Part shown: positions 6,664 through 13,353 of the stretch, in pieces
Numbering within the stretch: the stretch's first letter is position 1
Layout: every line of letters begins with the position of its first letter
The notes under the pieces: generated by a model
Seen by the model: the letters and a program-made list of their open reading frames with translations, nothing else
What the model was told of the DNA's origin: nothing
The model's database searches: none
From: Bacteroidales bacterium
GTDB lineage: Bacteria; Bacteroidota; Bacteroidia; Bacteroidales; UBA932
Assembly (NCBI GenBank): GCA_023227835.1
Contig: JALOCI010000064.1
Coordinates: forward strand, 1-13,353
Direction: 5' to 3'
DNA: 13,353 nt
Made by a program: the position numbers and the translations under genes

Positions 6664-8397
6664 TTAATTCTTTTTCTTAAAAAAAAATGATTTTTGCCTT
6701 TGTTTCTCTTTCGGATTTCTTTCTACAAATATGTTTTTCAAAGTTTTAGGATCAACACCGGTATAATACGCGACAGATGATCTGGTCATTGGTGTAGGTG
6801 TGAAGTCCTGAACTTGCTCCAACGTGATACCAGAAAGATCCTGATTCTCTGATAAAGCCTTCATATCACTCATTTTACAGCCAGGATGGCTTGAAATAAA
6901 ATAAGGAATAAGCTGATATTTTAAATTTGCCTCCCTGTTTATCTTTTCAAATTCCGACCTTAGAAACCTGAATGATGAAAAGGACGGTTTACCCATATTA
7001 TCAAGTACCCCTTTTTCTGTATGTTCAGGTGCAATTTTCAGTCGTCCAGAGGTATGTTTGGTGACTAGATCCTTAAAGTAGATACGGCACGTTTCGTCAA
7101 GATACCCTCTTTCATTTAATATCAAATCATATCTTATACCGCTGCCAATAAAAACCTTTCTGACTCCCGCAACGTTTTGCACGCTTTCGTATAATTCAAT
7201 AAGAGGAGCAAGATTCCTATTAAGATTCTTACAAATAGCAGGAAAAATACAGCTATCCCTTTTACAGTTATAACACAAATCAATATTCTTACCTCTCATG
7301 TTATACATATTGGCTGTTGGTCCTCCAATATCGGATATGACCCCCTTGAATTCCTCCATAGATACCATTTTGGTGACCTCAGATAAAATCGATGTTTCTG
7401 ACCGGGATTGTACAAATTTACCCTGGTGGGCAGATATTGTACAAAAACTGCAAGACCCAAAACATCCCCGATGAGTATTAATTGAGAATTTAATCATCTC
7501 ATATGCCGATATCTGTTTATCTTTATACCTTGGATGCGGTTTGCGCGAATATGGCAGGTCGTAGTATGAATCCAGCTCCTCAGACGTCAGCAGGTCATAC
7601 GGGGGATTTACATGTACAAATTTACCGTCTGAAGGCTCTACAATGTGCCTTGGGTGTAAAGAGTTAGACTCACCCTCAATTATATTGAAATTTTCCACAA
7701 AAGCCATCTTACTTCTCAGACACTCTTCATATGAATGTAAAAGAATTCTGTCTTTCACGCCATTATCTTCATATTCCGCCACATAAGCCACCTGTGGTAT
7801 CAGATAAAGCTCCTGCATGGCAGCTCCCGTTTGTATTTTCCGGGCAATATCTATAATCGGTTTTTCGCCCATTCCGTATACAAGCAAATCTGCACATGAC
7901 TCGATGAGTACTGATGGTTTCAGAGAATCTTGCCAGTAATCATAATGGCAGAACCGTCTTAAGGATGCTTCTACTCCACCGATGATAACAGGAGTAGCAG
8001 GATAGAGCTTCTTCAATATTTTTGTATAGACTGTCACAGCATAATCCGGCCTCTGCCCAGCCTTTCCTTCAGGAGTATATGCATCATTGCTTCTTAGCCT
8101 TTTATTTGCAGTGTAATGATTTATCATAGAATCCATTACGCCGGCATTAACACCAAAGAAAAGTCTAGGTTCACCAAGTTTTTTGAAGTCCCGTAGGTCA
8201 TCTCTCCAGTTTGGCTGAGGTACAACAGCTACTCTGAATCCCTCATTTAAAAGGACTCTTGCAATAACAGCCGTACCAAATGAAGGGTGATCAATAAAGG
8301 CATCCCCGGAAAAGATTATAACATCAATATAATCCCATCCGAGAGCCTCCACCTCTTTTTTTGAGGTTGGGATCAGATTATCGATATTAATGGCCAT
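6664..8397 (-). CDS. ygiQ: YgiQ family radical SAM protein (UPF0313)
   Basis: This is a cytoplasmic radical S-adenosylmethionine protein of unknown reaction. From the ATG at 8397 it has 577 residues. The N-terminal region resembles a cobalamin-binding or methylthiotransferase fold (DVIIFSGDAFIDHPSFG, then VVPQPNWRDDLRDFKKLG). The 4Fe-4S binding CxxxCxxC is C312, C316, C319 in HRGCFGSCSFC. A second cysteine group, C375-x2-C378-x4-C383-x5-C389, lies in a stretch conserved in YgiQ proteins (PTANMYNMRG precedes it). The C-terminus is lysine-rich, typical of the family's tail. The open frame extends to a TTG at 8460, inside argS; the ATG is preferred because it gives the family N-terminus and lies one base after the argS stop (TAA A ATG). 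It is co-transcribed with argS, though no functional link is evident. A run of nine T near the 3' end encodes FFF. Confidence 0.93.
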   Translation of the reverse strand: MAINIDNLIPTSKKEVEALGWDYIDVIIFSGDAFIDHPSFGTAVIARVLLNEGFRVAVVPQPNWRDDLRDFKKLGEPRLFFGVNAGVMDSMINHYTANKRLRSNDAYTPEGKAGQRPDYAVTVYTKILKKLYPATPVIIGGVEASLRRFCHYDYWQDSLKPSVLIESCADLLVYGMGEKPIIDIARKIQTGAAMQELYLIPQVAYVAEYEDNGVKDRILLHSYEECLRSKMAFVENFNIIEGESNSLHPRHIVEPSDGKFVHVNPPYDLLTSEELDSYYDLPYSRKPHPRYKDKQISAYEMIKFSINTHRGCFGSCSFCTISAHQGKFVQSRSETSILSEVTKMVSMEEFKGVISDIGGPTANMYNMRGKNIDLCYNCKRDSCIFPAICKNLNRNLAPLIELYESVQNVAGVRKVFIGSGIRYDLILNERGYLDETCRIYFKDLVTKHTSGRLKIAPEHTEKGVLDNMGKPSFSSFRFLRSEFEKINREANLKYQLIPYFISSHPGCKMSDMKALSENQDLSGITLEQVQDFTPTPMTRSSVAYYTGVDPKTLKNIFVERNPKEKQRQKSFFFKKKN

Positions 8398-8398
8398 T

Positions 8399-10177
8399 TT
8401 ACATTCGCTCAGGCAATGATATACCAAGTATGCCCATCCCCTTTGAAAGTACTTTTGCAATCTGAAGAATCATCATCAGCCGTTGATCTCTTAACTCTTC
8501 ATTGGTCTCTTTGAGTATTGAAACTTCGTGATAATACTGATTGAACTCCTTTGCCAGATCATAGCAGTAATTTGCTATTATTGCAGGAGAGTGTTCTTTT
8601 CCTCCCTCTGCAATCTTGTCAGGGAATGTGTTAAGAAGTTTTATAATCTGAATCTCCTTATCACCAAATGTGGCGCCGTATAGAGATGGAGTATAACCTA
8701 GATCAGCAGCCTTTCTCAGAATCGATTTAATCCTGGCATGGGTGTATTGTATGAACGGACCTGTATTTCCATTAAAATCAATGGATTCTTTAGGGTCGAA
8801 AAGCATTGTTTTTTTAGGATCGACTTTTATTATAAAGTATTTTAATGCTCCTAATCCAAGTGTCTCGAAAAGCTCATCCTGATCTTTTTTTGACATATCT
8901 TCAAGTTTTCCCAACTCCAAAGATGTCTCTCTGGCTGTTGAAACCATATTTTCAATCAGGTCATCAGCATCTACGACAGTTCCCTCCCTTGATTTCATTT
9001 TACCCTCAGGAAGTTCTACCATACCGTATGATAAATGGTAGATAGAATCCGACCAGTCAAAGCCAAGTTTCTTTAATATCAGTTTAAGAACCTGAAAGTG
9101 GTAGTTCTGTTCATTTCCCACCACATAAATATGTTCGTCAAGTTTGTACTCTGAGAAACGTTGATGTGCAGTACCCAAATCCTGTGTCATGTATACAGAG
9201 GTACCGTCTGATCTCAGCAATAGTTTTTCATCCAGTCCGTCTGCAGTTAAATCACACCAGACAGAGCCATTATCCTTTTCGTAGAATACGCCTCTTTTGA
9301 GCCCCTCGTTAACCAGAGACTTGCCAAGAAGGTATGTCTGAGATTCATAATAGGTTTTATCAAACTCCACTCCCAACCTTTTATATGTGGCATTGAATCC
9401 ATCATATACCCACGAATTCATTGTAGACCACAGATTCCGAACCTCCTTGTCTCCCTCTTCCCACTTAACCAGCATACTCTGTGCGTCCTGAAGAATTTTA
9501 GCTGATTTCTCTGCCTCTTCTTTTGAAACCCCTTCAGCGACAATCTGTTCCACCTCTCTTTTCAAAGCATTGTTAAATGCCACATAATACTTGCCTACTA
9601 AATGATCTCCTTTAATTCCGGAAGTCTGAGGTGTCTCACCATTAGATTCTCTCTGCCATGCAAGCATAGATTTGCAAATATGTATACCCCTGTCATTTAC
9701 TAAATTAACTTTAATAACATTGTGTCCGTTAGCTTCAAGTAACTTAGCCACAGACCAACCAAGAAGATTGTTCCTTATATGACCGAGATGCAATGGCTTG
9801 TTAGTGTTTGGAGATGAAAACTCGACCATGACACTTTTTCCTGAAGGGGGAGCCTGACCGAAATCTTTTGATTCAGCAATAGAGCTGAAAGAATCATACC
9901 AAAAACGAGAGGAGAGTTTTATATTAAGAAAACCCTTTACGACATTGAAGGATTCAACTTCTGGTGAAATCTGCTTGATGACAGTACCGACTTCGAGACC
10001 GGTCATTTCAGGGGTTTTCTTTGAATATTTCAACAGAGGAAACATCACGGCTGTAATGTCGCCTTCAAACTCTTTCCGTGTTGCTTGTGTCTGGAAAATC
10101 TCTTTTCCGGCATCAATACCATAGAGTTTAAAGACAGCCTCTTTTAATTTTTTTGTAATAAGGAGTTCTGGATTCAT
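8399..10177 (-). CDS. argS: Arginyl-tRNA synthetase
   Basis: This class I aminoacyl-tRNA synthetase charges tRNA-Arg in the cytoplasm and is essential. The 592-residue length is normal for bacterial ArgRS. An N-terminal tRNA-recognition (Add1) domain covers about 1-90. The HIGH motif appears as HLGH at 130-133 after SSPNTNKPL. The Rossmann catalytic core includes VNDRG, SDGTSVYMTQDLGTAH and VGNEQNYHFQVL. The KMSKS-equivalent loop is KMKSREGT (393-400), a degenerate form that is ordinary in ArgRS. The C-terminal DALR anticodon-binding domain begins around 470 (GNTGPFIQYTHAR) and the protein ends in SLPERM as usual. The ATG at 10177 is three bases after the stop of the symporter gene, and ygiQ starts one base after the argS stop. 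No T-box or other leader is visible directly upstream. Confidence 0.97.
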   Translation of the reverse strand: MNPELLITKKLKEAVFKLYGIDAGKEIFQTQATRKEFEGDITAVMFPLLKYSKKTPEMTGLEVGTVIKQISPEVESFNVVKGFLNIKLSSRFWYDSFSSIAESKDFGQAPPSGKSVMVEFSSPNTNKPLHLGHIRNNLLGWSVAKLLEANGHNVIKVNLVNDRGIHICKSMLAWQRESNGETPQTSGIKGDHLVGKYYVAFNNALKREVEQIVAEGVSKEEAEKSAKILQDAQSMLVKWEEGDKEVRNLWSTMNSWVYDGFNATYKRLGVEFDKTYYESQTYLLGKSLVNEGLKRGVFYEKDNGSVWCDLTADGLDEKLLLRSDGTSVYMTQDLGTAHQRFSEYKLDEHIYVVGNEQNYHFQVLKLILKKLGFDWSDSIYHLSYGMVELPEGKMKSREGTVVDADDLIENMVSTARETSLELGKLEDMSKKDQDELFETLGLGALKYFIIKVDPKKTMLFDPKESIDFNGNTGPFIQYTHARIKSILRKAADLGYTPSLYGATFGDKEIQIIKLLNTFPDKIAEGGKEHSPAIIANYCYDLAKEFNQYYHEVSILKETNEELRDQRLMMILQIAKVLSKGMGILGISLPERM

Positions 10178-10180
10178 AAA

Positions 10181-11539
10181 TTATTTGTTGTTAGCAAAGT
10201 ATTTTTTCATCTCCCTCTTAACTTTAGGAGCGAGTATAATTAATGTTATCATTGTTGGAATGGCCATAAGGGCATAAGCACTGTCAATAACGCCTACTAC
10301 AACATCAAGTGAAATCACGGCACCTACAACCAGCATGATTAAAAAGAAATAATTATAATAGCCGGCATATTTTGCACCGAAAAGATAGTTGGTACATTTC
10401 ACACCGTAGTATGAATACGAAAACATTGTTGAGAAGGCAAAGATTATTGCCATCATCATAAGAAGGTAACTGCCCAGTCCCGGGATAGATGTCTCAAACG
10501 AGTTAATAGCCATTTGGATCCCCTGAATCTGAGAGACTTCATACTGTCCGTTTATAAGAATTGCCAACGCGGTAAGAGTACAAACCAATCCGGAGTCTAT
10601 TGAAGGGCCTATCATCGCCACAAGACCTTCTCTTACAGGCTCAGTATTCTTTGATGCCCCATGCATCATAGAGGCTGTTCCTACACCAGCTTCATTTACA
10701 AAGGCAGCTCTTCTTGCTCCGATTACAATTGCAGAACCGGCAAGGCCTCCTAACCCTGCTTTGAATTCAAATGCCTGAGAGAAAATATCATAAAAAACAT
10801 TCGGTACAGCAGATAAATTGGTTAAGATAATATATCCTACAAGTATAAAATAGAACCCTACCATAGTTGGTACAAGTCTGGCAGAAACTTTGGATATTCT
10901 TTGAATGCCCCCAAGAACCACAACGGATACAAGCAAACATATAAAAATGCCTATTCCAAGTTTAAGCCCGAAAGAACTCTCTACGCCATTAGGAGTTACA
11001 AATGTGGCAATTAATGCCTCTGTCAGCTGATTCGCCTGCATAAGGCACAATGTCCCTACAAGTCCGAAAATCGAGAAAAATATTGCCATAGGTTTCCATT
11101 TCGGCCCCAGTCCTTGGGTAATCATATACATAGGACCACCTTGCGGTTCTCCGTTGGAGTCTTTCCCTTTAAACATTATTGTAAGAGTCCCCTCAAAAAA
11201 TTTAGTGGCCATACCGACAACAGCACTTACCCACATCCAGAATATCGTTCCGGGCCCTCCCATTGTTATTGCAACCGCCACTCCTGAGATATTGCCCATA
11301 CCAACAGTTGCGGCAATCGCACTTGTCAGGGCTTCAAAAGAGCTTATCTGCCCCGGTGCATCATTTTCCTTCTTTTTCAACGATTTTAGTGCCCTGCCAT
11401 AATACCGGAAAGGTACAAATCCGGAGTATATAAGAAATCCAAAACCTCCTCCAATTAATAATAAAAACAGGGGCATACCCCATATCCAGTTGCTAAACCA
11501 GACAATCGACGCACCAATTGTCCCCCAGAATTCTGTCAT
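10181..11539 (-). CDS. AGCS family sodium:amino-acid symporter (alanine/glycine type)
   Basis: This is an inner-membrane sodium-coupled symporter for small neutral amino acids such as alanine, glycine or glutamine. It has 452 residues, the normal family length, and about ten to eleven hydrophobic segments. Family motifs are TVGMGNISGVAVAITMGGPG (78-97), the following FWMWVSAVVGMATKFFEGTL, GGPMYMITQGLG (134-145), NQLTEA (170-175) and the loop GARRAAFVNEAGVGTASMMH (274-293). The exact substrate cannot be decided. It is the first gene of the unit agcS-argS-ygiQ; the gap to argS is three bases. A strong Bacteroidetes-type promoter lies 33-63 bases upstream of the ATG. The tail (KVKREMKKYFANNK) is basic and cytoplasmic. 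All expected motifs are present, so the gene appears intact. Confidence 0.94.
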   Translation of the reverse strand: MTEFWGTIGASIVWFSNWIWGMPLFLLLIGGGFGFLIYSGFVPFRYYGRALKSLKKKENDAPGQISSFEALTSAIAATVGMGNISGVAVAITMGGPGTIFWMWVSAVVGMATKFFEGTLTIMFKGKDSNGEPQGGPMYMITQGLGPKWKPMAIFFSIFGLVGTLCLMQANQLTEALIATFVTPNGVESSFGLKLGIGIFICLLVSVVVLGGIQRISKVSARLVPTMVGFYFILVGYIILTNLSAVPNVFYDIFSQAFEFKAGLGGLAGSAIVIGARRAAFVNEAGVGTASMMHGASKNTEPVREGLVAMIGPSIDSGLVCTLTALAILINGQYEVSQIQGIQMAINSFETSIPGLGSYLLMMMAIIFAFSTMFSYSYYGVKCTNYLFGAKYAGYYNYFFLIMLVVGAVISLDVVVGVIDSAYALMAIPTMITLIILAPKVKREMKKYFANNK

Positions 11540-11571
11540 ATTAAGTTTTAAAGTTTAATTCAGATGTTTCA

Positions 11572-11602
11572 CAAATATAGTTATTCCGGAGGATTGGACA
11601 AT
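11572..11602 (-). promoter_or_regulatory. Bacteroidetes primary-sigma promoter for the agcS-argS-ygiQ unit
   Basis: On the - strand, ATTG (11602-11599) is followed after exactly 19 bases by TATATTTG (11579-11572). This matches the Bacteroidetes consensus: the -7 element TAnnTTTG is perfect and the -33 element has one mismatch (ATTG for TTTG). Transcription should start near 11565, leaving a leader of about 25 bases before the agcS ATG at 11539. The -33 element lies in the last codons of the antiporter pseudogene and the -7 element directly after its stop codon. The leader has no Shine-Dalgarno sequence, as is common in this phylum. Confidence 0.72.
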
Positions 11603-11985
11603 TTTAGTTTTTCTGCCGAATAGTTTATTATCGTTCCCTGTATTATTAATGATATTGACGTAACGGAAGAAACAATATTAAATTATGTCCTGAATTTTCC
11701 AATCCGGCTGTTAAAGGGTATGTGGCAAAAATTATCGGAACAACACCTTTTAACCCGATCCATGATATATAGTGTTTTGCTCGGTTTGATATTTTTCTTA
11801 AAGGTAAAAGAGATAGAAAAGCTGATGCAAAATCTGTAGATGACATTACAGCTGTAAGCAACATTGATTCTGACAAAGACAGCGTGACGAATCTATCTGT
11901 TTCATTTACAATGCCCTGCTGGCAAAAAAACTTGTCAAAAAAGTACTGATCCAGCTAGTAAAATGTTCTGCGGAGTATATAACAT
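11581..11985 (-). pseudogene. Decayed NhaP2/CvrA-type cation/proton antiporter
   Basis: These 405 bases hold remnants of a K+(or Na+)/H+ antiporter whose intact relatives are about 480-500 residues long. The ATG at 11985 overlaps the peptidase stop (TAATG) and reads MLYTPQNILLAGSVLF, a typical N-terminus, then hits TGA at 11937-11935. Shifting one frame in the T6 run (11942-11937) continues it as LTSFFASRAL. The next readable family piece, in a third frame, is VTLSLSESMLLTAVMSSTD at 11885-11829, implying roughly 80 lost residues. This passes straight from SSTDFASAF into FLSLLPLRKIS and ISWIGLKGVVPIIFATYPL, so roughly 200 middle residues are missing. After AGLENSGH the frame changes once more near 11685, and FNIVSSVTSISLIIQGTIIN leads to the original-looking stop at 11581-11583. 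The 76-codon frame at 11646-11876 starts at a TTG and is not a real gene. The residue losses are estimates from memory of the family. Confidence 0.85.
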
Positions 11986-13353
11986 TATTGGAGTCCCCTG
12001 TTTTTAAGCAGCGGCTCAATACCTGGCTTCTTCCCTCTGAAGTTGACATAGAGAGTCATTGCATCGTCCTGACCTGCTCTTTCGAGAATCTCCTTTCTGA
12101 ATTTTGACGCCACGGTTTTGTTAAAAATATCTCCTGTTTCAAGAAATGCCTCATATGCATCACTATCCAGTACTTCTGCCCAGATATATGAATAATAACC
12201 TGCAGTGTATCCTCCCGTAAAGGTGTGTTGGAAATAGGTGCTTCTGTAACGCGGAGGAATCTGTGAAATCAGGCCTCTCTCTTTTAATACCTTGTTCTCG
12301 AAAGAGAGAACATCGAAGTCCGAAGGAATGTTTTTCAGAATGTGATAATCCATGTCAAGCAGTGATGCAGCAAGGTACTCTGTTGTGGCAAATCCCTGGC
12401 CGTATTTGCCAGAATTAACCATTTTATCTATAAGTTCTTGCGGGATAACCTCTCCTGTCTTATAGTGCCTTGCATACTTCTTTAGCACAATAGGCTCAAA
12501 CGCCCAGTGTTCCATGATTTGCGACGGTAATTCTACAAAATCTCTCGTCATTCCTCCTACTCCGTTGTAATGTACATTTTTAAGCAATCCGGCCAATGCA
12601 TGGCCAAATTCATGAAACATGGTTTCAGTTTCGTCTATGCTTAATAAAGCAGGCTCATTTCCTGTAGGTCTTGTGAAATTACCGACAATAATCATAAGTG
12701 GTGCCACCCTTTGTCCATTTTCATAGGTTTGAGAACGGAAACTGCTGCACCATGCTCCCCCTCTTTTCTCTCCGGGTCTGGCAAACATATCCATAAAAAG
12801 AATTCCAAGATGTGAACCATCTGCATCCCTACACTCAAATGCCGTTGTCTCGTCATTTGGCATTGGAACAGTTTCAAGTTTGGTAAATGTTATCCCATAA
12901 AGCTGATTAGCTACATAGAATATACCCTCCCTGACATTTTCCAGCTTAAAATAAGGTCTTAGTTCAGAATCACTGAGATTGAACTTCTTTGCCATACTTT
13001 TTTCAAAGTAATATCTCCAGTCTTCTGCACCCAAATCACCTTTCACACCATCCGCATCAGCGATAGACCTCATATCAGCCAACTCATTCCTAGCCGAATT
13101 CAATGCCGGTTCCCAAAGTTTATTCAGGAGTTCGTATACCGCTTCTGGAGTCTTCGCCATTCTGTCATCAAGCTGATATTGTGCAAAAGTCTCGTAACCT
13201 AATATTTGCGCTTTTTTCAGACGCAATGATATAAGCTTTCTGATAACCTCTTTATTGTCATTGGTATTACCATTATTGCATCTATTAAGATAGGCATCCA
13301 GGATAATTTTTCTTTGTGCCTTGTTTTCAGATTGTTGCAAGAAAGGCATTATG
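11985..13353 (-). CDS. M3 family zinc metallopeptidase (peptidyl-dipeptidase/oligopeptidase type), 5'-truncated by window edge
   Basis: This peptidase cleaves short peptides or releases dipeptides. Only the C-terminal part is in the window: 454 residues from the first internal Met (13349), with an Ile codon before it and the frame still open at the edge. Relatives have about 690-710 residues and carry a matching IMPFLQ internally, so roughly 240 residues lie outside. Numbered from that Met, the zinc site is HEFGH (246-250) with the third ligand probably E273 in FVELPSQIMEHW. The downstream substrate-binding stretch FTGGYTAGYYSYIWAEVLDSDAYEAF is intact. The HExxH-to-Glu distance (27) appears two residues shorter than in E. 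coli Dcp as I remember it. Whether the protein has a signal peptide or lipobox cannot be seen. It ends with a TAATG overlap with the dead antiporter gene, formerly its downstream partner. Confidence 0.93.
   Translation of the reverse strand, partial: IMPFLQQSENKAQRKIILDAYLNRCNNGNTNDNKEVIRKLISLRLKKAQILGYETFAQYQLDDRMAKTPEAVYELLNKLWEPALNSARNELADMRSIADADGVKGDLGAEDWRYYFEKSMAKKFNLSDSELRPYFKLENVREGIFYVANQLYGITFTKLETVPMPNDETTAFECRDADGSHLGILFMDMFARPGEKRGGAWCSSFRSQTYENGQRVAPLMIIVGNFTRPTGNEPALLSIDETETMFHEFGHALAGLLKNVHYNGVGGMTRDFVELPSQIMEHWAFEPIVLKKYARHYKTGEVIPQELIDKMVNSGKYGQGFATTEYLAASLLDMDYHILKNIPSDFDVLSFENKVLKERGLISQIPPRYRSTYFQHTFTGGYTAGYYSYIWAEVLDSDAYEAFLETGDIFNKTVASKFRKEILERAGQDDAMTLYVNFRGKKPGIEPLLKNRGLQ

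Noticed and set aside
8398..8460. Longer N-terminus of ygiQ (21 more residues)
   Set aside because: It would start at a TTG inside argS, and the residues are not family-like; the ATG at 8397 follows the argS stop by one base.
10178..10180. T-box or riboswitch control directly ahead of argS
   Set aside because: Only three bases separate argS from the upstream stop codon, and the leader of the operon near 11540-11565 is too short for a structured RNA switch.
11646..11876. 76-codon open frame as an intact small membrane protein gene
   Set aside because: It starts at a TTG, its residues are internal and C-terminal pieces of an antiporter fused across a deletion, and matching fragments lie in other frames on both sides. 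It belongs to the pseudogene.
13347..13349. ATG at 13349 as the true start of the M3 peptidase
   Set aside because: The frame stays open to the window edge, the Met lies within a conserved internal IMPFLQ stretch, and about a third of the expected protein would be missing.

Overview
The window looks like chromosomal housekeeping DNA from an AT-rich member of the Bacteroidetes, most likely Bacteroidales. The evidence is the Bacteroidetes style of several proteins (a dihydroorotase with DDQVHFREPG, an ArgRS with KMKSREGT, a YgiQ-type radical SAM protein, a small acidic protein of a Bacteroidetes-only type) and a near-perfect Bacteroidetes promoter (TTG, 19 bases, TATATTTG) instead of Shine-Dalgarno-rich leaders. 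The species cannot be named from the sequence. No tRNA, rRNA, insertion sequence, CRISPR array, phage gene or defence system was found.

Layout. On the + strand, bases 1-33 are probably the tail of an upstream gene. They are followed by pyrC (dihydroorotase) and an EamA-family exporter that overlaps pyrC by 11 bases. The exporter runs head-on into tex, which lies on the - strand, with a 14-base tail-to-tail overlap. Everything from 2260 to the right edge is on the - strand. In transcription order (right to left) it holds a 5'-truncated M3 zinc metallopeptidase, a decayed NhaP2/CvrA-type cation/proton antiporter, an AGCS sodium:amino-acid symporter, argS, ygiQ, a small acidic protein, a hairpin terminator, a ClC chloride transporter with CBS domains, and tex.

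How the genes fit together. agcS, argS and ygiQ are separated by 3 and 1 bases and form one transcription unit. Its promoter sits in the last codons of the dead antiporter and just past them. The small acidic gene follows with a possible promoter of its own and ends at the terminator. clc and tex are coupled by an 8-base overlap. The peptidase and the antiporter were once coupled by a TAATG stop/start overlap; only the peptidase remains intact.

Several starts were moved from the longest open frame to an internal ATG (tex 4401, clc 6160, the acidic protein 6597, ygiQ 8397). For clc, the acidic protein and ygiQ the longer frames begin at GTG or TTG. The moved starts of tex and ygiQ agree with family length and yield tight gene junctions. 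The most informative observations are the four-lesion antiporter pseudogene, the promoter at its end, the Gln-for-His change at the dihydroorotase metal site, and the missing proton glutamate in ClC. I did not find a convincing new biological system.
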